Positions 56,225 to 64,000 of a stretch of DNA of 64,000 nt are shown piece after piece (position 1 is the stretch's first letter; the number at the start of each line of letters is the position of its first letter). Under the pieces are notes generated by a model, which searched no databases, was not told where the DNA came from, and was given only the letters and a program-made list of their open reading frames with translations. The stretch is from Knufia peltigerae (Eukaryota; Ascomycota; Eurotiomycetes; Chaetothyriales; Trichomeriaceae), in the NCBI GenBank assembly GCA_030247855.1, contig JAPDRN010000071.1, positions 1-64,000 on the forward strand. The letters are read 5' to 3'. The translations under genes and the position numbers were made by a program.

Positions 56225-58804
56225 TTATTTTGCTCCAATCTCCTCCTCTGCCCAGCCTGAGAGACCAGAACGAGTGTCGCTCGTCAGGCCGAGCCCGTTG
56301 AATCCACTGGTGCCAAAGCCAGTGCCGAAAGCAGACCCAAATCCGCCAAAGCTACCCTGAGGCGCATGTCCACCGAACCCGCGGGACGATGATGGACCTT
56401 GTTGTGTAGACTGTTGATTGCTGAAGATCTCCTGCGAAAAGGCTGGAAGTGACACAGCCCGAGAATGCGAGCTTCTGCTCGCCCCGAGTCCAGTGTTTGT
56501 AGGGGCGAGCAGGCCTCCGATTGTAGTCGAAGTGCCATTGTTGTTGACCGAATTAGTGCTGAAGCCACCGCTGATACTATTCTGGCGGGGAGCATGGGAC
56601 GGAGGTGGTGCAATGTCCAGACCACTGTGACCATTAGGCATCTCGCCATACAGTGCCGCTTGCTGTGTAGCCAAAGCCTGATTTTGCTGCTGCTGCAAAG
56701 AAGCGAATGTCAAACCGTCCTCGCGCATATCCTGCTCAGCTTGAGCCTGCTGCTGAGAAACATGCGTCAAGTACATCGTGAGAGGGTTGTTGTTGCCGGC
56801 ATTCAATATCGAAGAAGGCGTGGTACTGGGAAGTGTCTGTTGTCGCTGGGGCTGAGATTGTGCATTCATGGGTTTTGGTCCAACAGGGATCGTCGACCTC
56901 GTTGGGCTCGACCCCGATTGCGAGACTGCACCCTCAAAGCCGTTCATCGCTCCTGGAGAGATATTGCCATCTGTATTGCCCTGATACCGAGATTGGTTGC
57001 CATTGACATGGGAGATATTCTGGCGGGGCGGGTTGCCGCAACGGTCCTTGCCAAAATTGATCTTGAACCTTTTGTACTCATCTCGTCCTCGCACAGCTTC
57101 AATAGCTTTGATCGCGTTGGCGATGTTGGTGAAGTTGACAAAGGCGCAGCTCTTTTCTCGAAGTGTGTTGACGAGTTCAATCTCGCCGTACTCGGAAAAA
57201 TCTTGTCTCAGTCGTTCCTCGCTCCAGCTCTCGTCTAAATTGCCAATGTACACATTTCGTGACGCTCCTCCACTGACCGCCAAGGCGATGGCAGGTGGTA
57301 ATGCACCCGAGTGCTTACCCCAGCCCACCTTGAGCCGTCGGTTGTGGATCATGAGGCCCTGAAGGTTGCTTAACGCATAGAAAGACGCGGCCGACGTTGG
57401 ATCAATGAACGTTACGAAACAAATATGCTTATCAGGAATGTAGCGGATGTGGTGAAGGAGACCTCCTCGGACGACATTACAAATCTCTTCGATGGTCGTC
57501 TCAGGGTGAATGTTTCCTAGGTACACTGTTCGATTTCCGAGATTGTTCACTCCACCCGCAGTGGTGGCAACAGCGGCGGCGGCAACAGACTGTTGTGCTA
57601 GCGCATTCGAGATCAAGTCCCGGTCAGCCCCATTCAGGACATGCGCATAGCCAGGAGCAATTCCAAGGTATTGAGCAGCGTTTTGTTGTTGGGTCTTCGA
57701 GACATATGCACATCGGTCTTTGCCGTAGTAGACACGACGGGGAGGTCCCCACTTGGGATCCTGAGGAAGCTGTGCTACAGCCTTGATGGCGTTGCCAATG
57801 GACAGAAAGTGAACAAAACCAATGTTCTTCTCACGCACCATCTTGATAGTGTCGATGGGTCCAAATTTGCTCAGATCCTCTCGAATCTCTAGCTCAGTGA
57901 TGTCCTCAGGAAGATTGCCAAGATAGACATTTCTTGACGCTCCCGATTGCTGGACTGCAAGAGCAACTGAGGTAGGCACTGAAGAAGGTTTTCCCCAACC
58001 AATTTTAATGTCATGGCCCTTGATGGACAATTTCTTCAGGATGGCATCCGAATGAAAGTGGGTGGCCGAGCTGCTGTCAAGAAAGGAAATGAAGGCACAG
58101 TTCTTCTCTGGCAACAAACGAACCGACTCAATCTGTCCACTTCGAACATGACTCAAAATTTCTTCAGCAGCAGTATCAGCCGGAATGTTTCCTAGATAAA
58201 CGGTGCGGCTGGTGCTTGACATCCATGTCTGGCCCATGCTTAGCATGGGCTGGTAATGTCCAAAGGCAGCACCACCTAGGCCTGAGAAGCCTGTGGGGGA
58301 TCCGCCGGCGTAAGTATCTGGGGACATGACGGGCTGGAATGCCTGGGGTGACAGAGGCTGAGCATTCATCTGAGTTGGGCTGCCGAGATGAGCTTGCTGA
58401 TTCTGTTGGTATTGCTGGGTCTGTTGGTGCAGAGCATTTGTGCCTTGGGGAAAGCGATTAAAGCTGGGAAACTGCGGTGATGAAAATGCACCTGGAGAAC
58501 CTGGCTGAAAGGGACTCCCGAGCAAAAGTTGAGATGGCAACAGAGGAGTGAAGTTCATGTCGAAAGCAGCGCCCCCACCAGGTGTGTGTTCATTTGGATT
58601 GTATTGTGACTGCTCCTTCGCCGAAGTTGCCAGGGGAGGCATGGTGTTTTTGCGTTGATTTCGGTCGCCAAATCCACCGCGATAGGGAGTCTGGTTCGAG
58701 TTATACGCGCCATGGCTGAAGCCAGTATTGTCCGTCCCCAATTTTGAAGCAAATCGGTTGCCAAATCCCCCTGCAAACACGTCTTGACTCTGCATTGTGA
58801 GCAT
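56225..58804 (-). CDS. Four-RRM RNA-binding protein (Mrn1/Nrd1 family)
   Basis: Translational or mRNA-stability regulator of 859 aa, probably cytoplasmic, in one exon. Four RRM domains lie at about 200-272, 291-362, 425-497 and 516-587. RRM1 and RRM3 share VYLGNI and the following GWGK, and RRM2 and RRM4 share RNVY(L/I)GN and FGKDRC or YGKDRC. The same linker (ALAV..SGASRNVY) joins each pair, so a two-RRM unit was duplicated. The N- and C-terminal thirds are Gln/Pro/Gly-rich and disordered, with Q-rich runs. This matches yeast Mrn1 and fission yeast Nrd1, a negative regulator of sexual development. The symbol varies among fungi, so none is given. It diverges from the SRAP gene. Confidence 0.92.
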   Translation of the reverse strand: MLTMQSQDVFAGGFGNRFASKLGTDNTGFSHGAYNSNQTPYRGGFGDRNQRKNTMPPLATSAKEQSQYNPNEHTPGGGAAFDMNFTPLLPSQLLLGSPFQPGSPGAFSSPQFPSFNRFPQGTNALHQQTQQYQQNQQAHLGSPTQMNAQPLSPQAFQPVMSPDTYAGGSPTGFSGLGGAAFGHYQPMLSMGQTWMSSTSRTVYLGNIPADTAAEEILSHVRSGQIESVRLLPEKNCAFISFLDSSSATHFHSDAILKKLSIKGHDIKIGWGKPSSVPTSVALAVQQSGASRNVYLGNLPEDITELEIREDLSKFGPIDTIKMVREKNIGFVHFLSIGNAIKAVAQLPQDPKWGPPRRVYYGKDRCAYVSKTQQQNAAQYLGIAPGYAHVLNGADRDLISNALAQQSVAAAAVATTAGGVNNLGNRTVYLGNIHPETTIEEICNVVRGGLLHHIRYIPDKHICFVTFIDPTSAASFYALSNLQGLMIHNRRLKVGWGKHSGALPPAIALAVSGGASRNVYIGNLDESWSEERLRQDFSEYGEIELVNTLREKSCAFVNFTNIANAIKAIEAVRGRDEYKRFKINFGKDRCGNPPRQNISHVNGNQSRYQGNTDGNISPGAMNGFEGAVSQSGSSPTRSTIPVGPKPMNAQSQPQRQQTLPSTTPSSILNAGNNNPLTMYLTHVSQQQAQAEQDMREDGLTFASLQQQQNQALATQQAALYGEMPNGHSGLDIAPPPSHAPRQNSISGGFSTNSVNNNGTSTTIGGLLAPTNTGLGASRSSHSRAVSLPAFSQEIFSNQQSTQQGPSSSRGFGGHAPQGSFGGFGSAFGTGFGTSGFNGLGLTSDTRSGLSGWAEEEIGAK

Positions 58805-59709
58805 AAGGGGCTCCAGTTTGTCGTGCCCTCAGAACCAGGTCCAAGGACAACACTTTCAAGGGCGGGACAGGCAAGTTGGACGATGAGGAGAAGGATCGGC
58901 CAAGGCTGAGTCGATGGACTTGTGTGTTTCGGATCGGATCTGTACGAAAAAAGAAAAGGATGAGTCTGAATATGAAGTGCTGGTTAAAATCAACGAGTGA
59001 GCCCTTGAAACAAGGGATAGCGAGTGTGGTGAAGATAACGAGCGAATAAAAGATGCAAATAAGTAAAGCGAATGTTGGAAGAGAAGAAAGATGGCGGGAC
59101 CAAGACGACGACAGCGAGGTAAAAGGAAAGAATGACAGGAAGGAGAAGAGAAGGAAAGGAAGCAGTTGGAAAGAGAGTAACAAAAAGTTGTGAGAGCCTG
59201 TGAGGTACGAAGGTACTCCGTACAGTACAGAGAGGGAGTTGAATTGAATTGAACTGGGGACTCAGTTGTCCAAGGCAGCGAGTCAGAGGCCACGGACGGA
59301 TTCCCCTAGATTCAGGAACATTGCGGACTACTCGTAACGAGCGAATCAATAAAAGGGGCCGCCGTATTTTGCCATGGGACTTAATTGGGGCTTCGGGAGG
59401 GTAAGATGGGCTTTTTTTTTCATGTCTTTTTCTTGACAGTTTTGAAGCTGCCCATGGACTCTGTCTAGATAATTCTCCAAGCTGGGAGTGGTTCTTCTAC
59501 CAGACCACTGACAACTTTGATGTTGCCTACTATGGAGTACGAGGAGAGGAGAGCCTGAATAATTGGTATTCCATCACAGGTTTCAAGATGGTTCAATCTG
59601 CGGGTGGATTCAATTCTACAGGGACAGGGATGTCGACAGGGGGTGTGGAATTGCACGAGTGGCTACCCGAGTAGCTTCTTGGAAGTCTGTCTTGTAATCA
59701 GCCACCGAG

Positions 59710-59731
59710 TACTCCGTACGAGTACGGAGTA
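59710..59731. repeat. Perfect inverted repeat of TACTCCGTAC
   Basis: Ten-bp arms, TACTCCGTAC and GTACGGAGTA, are separated by GA. It could form a cruciform or a tight hairpin. Confidence 0.9.
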
Positions 59732-59743
59732 TGGAATTATTGT

Positions 59744-59760
59744 ACTGTACGGAGTACAGT
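59744..59760. repeat. Inverted repeat ACTGTAC / GTACAGT
   Basis: Seven-bp arms are separated by GGA and include another TACGGAGTA word (59748-59756). It lies 13 bp after the larger palindrome at 59710. Confidence 0.85.
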
Positions 59761-60278
59761 AATAGGCTCTGGGCTACAAGCACCCACTGGGCAACGATAC
59801 GGTATACATGTCACCCTATGCACGTCGTAGTTTATTAGGTGAAGACACCTGCATGGAATGCCCGTCGAGAAAAACGGTCGAAGAAGGGAAACTTCCCCAG
59901 TCAATAATGTGGCGCCAGACTTTTGATTGCCGTTTGACCCGCTGCGAGTTATTGGGTTTCGGTCGCGCTGCAAAGAATTTGAACTTGTCTGACTGGTCCC
60001 TTCGCTCCTACGGAGTATGAGCGTGTGAGTACCGGTACGCTCAACCATTGTTTAGTCAGACTGCTGACTTTCTTCGTCTCGTCATCTAGGCTCCCATGCC
60101 TATTCCGTACCTCATTAGGTAAAACATCAGATCGTCAACGCCGATTCAACAACATCCTTCCTACAGTATTTGCAGCACGAACCTGTGAAGAAATGTTTCA
60201 TGACGCATATGCCTGGAGAATCCCAGTGAACCAAGCCAAACCATCGTCGCTAACAACGATCCGGTCTACCAACCAACC

Positions 60279-61538
60279 ATGTGCGGGCGATATGCCTTGG
60301 GAATCCGTGCAGCGTTCGTTCGATATCACTTACAACAGCAAGGTCTTCCCGTAGATGATGCCCCTGCGGACGACGAAGCCCGTGAGACTTACAATTTCCC
60401 ACCCGGCTCTTATGGCTTAGTTTATCGTGCAGAAGTACCTGACCATGGCGTTGGGGACGCCGAGGTCGAAGCCAACACCGACAATACAACCGCCGCCACC
60501 ACCACCACACCTGGTGGAGCAGACCATAATCAGGACCATGCCCAGGACCAGGACCAACCTCCATCAAGCCAATCGTCATCTCCTTACAAGTATGAACTCA
60601 AGGTGATGAAATGGGGCTTGGTCCCATTCTGGACCAAACGGTCTCCCGAATATGGCTCCATCTTACGGACCATCAACTGCAGGGACGATTCACTCATGGA
60701 GAGTCGAGGCATGTGGAACACGATGAAACAAAGGAAGAGGTGCCTGGTCATCGCACAGGGCTTCTATGAGTGGCTGAAGAAAGGTCCCGGGGGTAAAGAA
60801 AAAGTCCCTCACTTTGTGAAGCGCAAGGACGGCAACCTGATGTGTTTCGCCGGTCTCTGGGACTGTGTCAAGTACGAAGACTCGGAGGACAAACTCTACA
60901 CGTACACCATCATCACCACCGACTCCAACAAACAACTCAACTTCCTCCACGACCGGATGCCCGTCATACTGGACCCCGGGACTGACGCCATGAAAATCTG
61001 GTTGGACCCTACCAAGAACAAGTGGTCCCAGGAATTGCAGGCCATCCTTAAACCCTACGACGGCGAGTTGTTATGTTACCCCGTCGATAGTGCGGTGGGA
61101 AAGGTCGGCAACAATTCCCCCAATTTCATCGTCCCTGTGGATAGCAAGGATAACAAGAAGAACATTGCCAACTTCTTTGGCAACGCAAACAAACAAAAAA
61201 CGAAAAACCCCAAGCTGGAGGAGGAACCCGACAAGTCACGCCTCGTCACGGTAGATCATGATGGGAGCGAGACAAAAGCGCCGTTGCCTATTCCTTCGGA
61301 TTCTCTCCAACCCAGTCCTGGCGAGAAGCGGCATCGTTCCGAGGAAGACGATGGTGAATCTCCTACTAAGAAGCATGCAAAAGTGGCACCCCTACCTATC
61401 AAATCTACATCACCAGTGAAATCCGTGGCCAAAAAGCCAAGAAGTGCCACTAGCAACAAAGAAATGACCCTCAAAAGCAGTCCGGCGAAGAAGACCGAGA
61501 CAGGGACACAGCGAATAACCAATTTCTTCAGCAAGTAA
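60279..61538 (+). CDS. SRAP-domain protein (HMCES / YedK family)
   Basis: Protects abasic sites in single-stranded DNA by forming a DNA-protein crosslink through its second residue. The protein is 419 aa in one exon. After removal of Met1, Cys2 is exposed in MCGRYAL, as the chemistry requires. Other conserved parts are the WGLVPFW block, TINCRDDS, GFYEW with Glu164 and LHDRMPVIL with His224, all part of the SRAP active site. A Thr/Asp-rich insert at about 58-100 is not conserved. The C-terminal 120 residues are Lys/Ser/Pro-rich with nuclear-signal-like runs and end in TQRITNFFSK, which resembles a PCNA-binding box. Its 3' end converges on the next gene, 53 bp away. Confidence 0.96.
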   Translation: MCGRYALGIRAAFVRYHLQQQGLPVDDAPADDEARETYNFPPGSYGLVYRAEVPDHGVGDAEVEANTDNTTAATTTTPGGADHNQDHAQDQDQPPSSQSSSPYKYELKVMKWGLVPFWTKRSPEYGSILRTINCRDDSLMESRGMWNTMKQRKRCLVIAQGFYEWLKKGPGGKEKVPHFVKRKDGNLMCFAGLWDCVKYEDSEDKLYTYTIITTDSNKQLNFLHDRMPVILDPGTDAMKIWLDPTKNKWSQELQAILKPYDGELLCYPVDSAVGKVGNNSPNFIVPVDSKDNKKNIANFFGNANKQKTKNPKLEEEPDKSRLVTVDHDGSETKAPLPIPSDSLQPSPGEKRHRSEEDDGESPTKKHAKVAPLPIKSTSPVKSVAKKPRSATSNKEMTLKSSPAKKTETGTQRITNFFSK

Positions 61539-61591
61539 TGTTTGACTCTGCGCCAGAATGGCTTCGGCCGATTCTTGGACCTATGTGCTCA

Positions 61592-63163
61592 CTATACAAA
61601 GTCCAATTGAGGGAGTTCTTCGCCAATTTCAACATCGATCCACCTTCCTCCGCATTCCTTCCGGATCGCGCGCAAGTACTTGGACACTGATTGTGCCATA
61701 TTGCGTATCTCACCATGCCGTTGCCTCTCTTTATTGTATCGATATGTTCTGCGCTCATGCTCAATGTCCCAAGGTGGCTGGTCCGGTATCAACTGACTAT
61801 CCTGGACCGTCGGGACCAGAGGTTTCCAGCCAACATCCAGGATGAGCTTTTCAAGCCCCCTCCAACCAGAGTTCCACTCAGGCCCATACCTTTGAGGAGA
61901 AGACGATTCGGAGGATTCGGGCCGCCACTTCAAAGCAGCATACCAATCACCACAGCCCGTGAGGTCAAGCCATTCCAGGCAGTATAAAGACCTACTCAGG
62001 GTACGAAGGATTCCTGCAGCCTCTCTCCAGTTGTCGTCGTAGGCTGTGTACATGTCAGAGCCACCATAAACCACCGAGGGAGAGCCAGGGACGTGTAAAA
62101 CAGCTCTGGTCGATGCGGCATTGGGTGTGAGCGTTGGCTGGGGCCAGTAAGCCAGCGATAGCGATGTCAGTGTGCGAAGTTCCGCGGCCAGCGAAAGCAT
62201 TGAAGACCATGATGCTACCTTTATGTTTGCCGGTGAGACAGCAAGTGATAGGTGCTTCAGATTGACAAAATTTACTGTGGCTTTTGGGCCTGTAAGAGGC
62301 AGCGAATTTGATGCATCGCCGATGTCAGACTCTGCGTCCCAACTATCCAATGCCTCGGACGACCAGGCAGATTGTGTAGAAGCGGCGTCGGACTTTGTTG
62401 CCGGTACCTGCTTCGTTACCAAGTCACGCTCGAGTTGCTTGAATGTAGTCCACAAACCAAGACCATTACTCAAATCGAGTCGGTGCACCTCGATACGATC
62501 TTCCGGGTCATTATTATAATCATTGAGAAATAGTGGCCGAAGGGGATTGATCGGGGCCTCGTTGTAGACAGCAATATAACTTAGAAGCGTCTCCTTCAAA
62601 TTCGCGGGCACAGCTGGGAAATAAAGTTGATCATTTTCAACGTGCCAGGACCAGTTGCTGGCGAACTTCTTCAGCGTCAAATGCTGCAGCGATCTGGCGG
62701 GAGGGAATGAGCAGCCGGGCAACTTGCTCGTCCGGACTTGGATTCGTTGCCCGCCTCCTCCTTCGGTATGATAACCGGCCGTAGTACTAGCAGCCCTCAC
62801 CAAAGCCGGGGCATGGATGCTGTCGGTCAGCCAGCTGCGAGGTGGCGGTGGCCCAGGTATGCGCCGCAGACGGCTAGGACCATTGTTGGAACGGACCTGG
62901 GGGAGGACAGGTGCAGGAGGAGGAGGCAGATCGAGCACACTTCTCAGAGCAGGAGGAATAGAAGCAGCGGTATTGGCCGGCGCGGCCGGAGGTCGAGGTT
63001 CATTTCTCCTCTGGAGAAGCCTGGACTCGCGGATCAGATCGTTGACACTTCGTTGTGCAGGTTCATTGTGGGCGTGGGAGGCCTTGGAAGACGACGACAG
63101 AGTATGTGGCGTGCTCGATTGCGGTTTGGTTAGAAGCGCCTTTTGTTGATGCTTTTTGGGCAT
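61592..63163 (-). CDS. Orphan fungal protein with leucine-rich repeats
   Basis: I recognise no named family. The protein is 523 aa in one exon. The first 115 residues are Ser/Pro/Ala-rich and disordered, with the segment SVNDLIRESRLLQRR and a PPPPAP run. From about residue 160 come several leucine-rich stretches (LQHLTLKKF, LKHLSLAVS, LTSLSLAYW, CLEWLDLTGC, LEKLILDVGW), spaced like F-box/LRR or ribonuclease-inhibitor-type repeats. No F-box is seen. A Trp/Tyr-rich segment follows LTGC, and the C-terminus has a charged helix (HERRTYRYNKERQRHGE). Similar proteins occur in filamentous fungi without a known role. It ends 53 bp from the SRAP stop codon, tail to tail. Confidence 0.85.
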   Translation of the reverse strand: MPKKHQQKALLTKPQSSTPHTLSSSSKASHAHNEPAQRSVNDLIRESRLLQRRNEPRPPAAPANTAASIPPALRSVLDLPPPPAPVLPQVRSNNGPSRLRRIPGPPPPRSWLTDSIHAPALVRAASTTAGYHTEGGGGQRIQVRTSKLPGCSFPPARSLQHLTLKKFASNWSWHVENDQLYFPAVPANLKETLLSYIAVYNEAPINPLRPLFLNDYNNDPEDRIEVHRLDLSNGLGLWTTFKQLERDLVTKQVPATKSDAASTQSAWSSEALDSWDAESDIGDASNSLPLTGPKATVNFVNLKHLSLAVSPANIKVASWSSMLSLAAELRTLTSLSLAYWPQPTLTPNAASTRAVLHVPGSPSVVYGGSDMYTAYDDNWREAAGILRTLSRSLYCLEWLDLTGCGDWYAALKWRPESSESSSPQRYGPEWNSGWRGLEKLILDVGWKPLVPTVQDSQLIPDQPPWDIEHERRTYRYNKERQRHGEIRNMAQSVSKYLRAIRKECGGRWIDVEIGEELPQLDFV

Positions 63164-64000
63164 CTATCACGTAGAAAAATATAGGTCCAAGAGAAGAGAA
63201 ATGAGGGAGAAGAGACGTAAAACCACGGGTCGATGAGAAGTGTATACAAGTTATTTTGGAAGTGAGTTGAATGTGTAGATGACTGCAGGCAGAGATGCCT
63301 TGATGTCATCAACCCAATCATGCCTAAAATGCACAGAGGCCGACGCTGCTTTTGTACCGAGTTATCGTCCTCTAGTTCCAGAAGTCTGAAGACATTCTGA
63401 TGAAAAGATGCTCATAAAACACGACATAAACGTTTCCTCCCACCGCGATTTGGGCGCAGCTTTGCCAATTTCCTTCGCTCCATTGCTGCTCGTTGGCCAA
63501 CTTGCCGGCCATATTCGTACAGATAGCCCAAACTTCTGACGCAAACTTCCCATCATGAGAGTGCAACCTGGGGTATCAAGTTGACTTGCTCGCGGATTGA
63601 TGATGTTTTCGTTCCATACCCGGGATACTTAGGTTGCTTTGATCTCCTGCTCACACAAGTGACTTATGGCTCGCTGATGATTTTATCGTACTCCGCTGAA
63701 TGCTAAATTCGCGATCCTACAATTTTGTACAAATTGAATGCGAAAATGGGATGGCCACGGCGGTGCCACTGCGAGACTGAGAATCTCCTTCGGCGTCATC
63801 CAGAGGAACCTGGAGGATCCAGAAGCCAGGCAGGAAGAGTCCGTCCATATGTATATAATCCGGCCGCCTGAGTCTCGACCTAGAAGCCAGGTGGGTTGAG
63901 TCGCTGACTGACTCTTGTCCACTTTGGAAGTTCTGAAAAAAGAAAAATATTAACGAGCTAGCAGGCAAATTCCTGGAGTGAGTAGCGTACTGTGAATTCC
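63164..64000. other. Intergenic to window end
   Basis: This stretch holds the promoter of the leucine-repeat gene. Frames of 60-83 codons exist but have no motif. A gene could begin beyond the window edge. Nothing is called. Confidence 0.5.

Larger units (their letters stand above)
58805..60278. promoter_or_regulatory. Divergent region, Mrn1-like / SRAP
   Basis: About 1.5 kb between divergent genes. The Mrn1-like 5' end is purine/pyrimidine-rich, as in a long 5' UTR. Palindromic TACGGAGTA elements lie at 59710-59760. No supported gene is seen. Confidence 0.5.

Overview
The window is nuclear DNA from a filamentous ascomycete (Pezizomycotina). Genes are compact and carry 46-170 bp introns with GTRNGT donors and CTRAY-like branch points. 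The gene content is fungal: two Zn2Cys6 regulators, an Ecl1-type zinc protein, a DUF7702-like membrane protein, Rco1, Snf5, Swc2 and Mrn1/Nrd1. A short palindromic word, TACGGAGTA/TACTCCGTA, recurs between genes. I would guess Eurotiomycetes, possibly Chaetothyriales, but the sequence alone does not prove the order. No tRNA, rRNA, CRISPR array or intact transposon was seen.

Layout. 0-16 kb is the accessory-looking part. It holds a Zn2Cys6 regulator (-), a multi-pass membrane protein (-), an orphan acidic protein (+), a cytochrome P450 (+), the AP endonuclease Apn1 (-), an SDR oxidoreductase (+) and a decayed F-box gene. 17-28 kb holds Swc2 (+), an Ecl1-family protein (+), the flippase Drs2 (-) and exosome subunit Rrp45 (-). 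28-36 kb holds an MDR oxidoreductase (-), a second Zn2Cys6 regulator (-), Cwc15 (+) and a glycine-rich repeat protein built by exon duplication (+). 36-50 kb is mostly housekeeping: DHFR (-), Med22 (-), an EEP-fold hydrolase (-), Snf5 (+), an EBP1/PA2G4-like protein (+) and Rco1 (+). 50-64 kb is gene-poor, with Cdc42 (-), a four-RRM Mrn1/Nrd1 protein (-), an HMCES-like SRAP protein (+) and an orphan leucine-repeat protein (-).

The chromatin and transcription genes (Swc2, Snf5, Rco1, Med22) share no operon and look like ordinary eukaryotic neighbours. Several close divergent pairs probably share promoters: Apn1/SDR, regulator/Cwc15, EEP/Snf5 and Mrn1/SRAP. Gene models with introns were joined by eye from splice signals and conserved protein motifs; exon coordinates are given in each entry. 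I found no clear undescribed multi-gene system. The most unusual structures are the symmetric-exon repeat gene at 34.6-35.9 kb, the dispersed palindrome family with near-perfect hairpins, and the strongly inflated DHFR.
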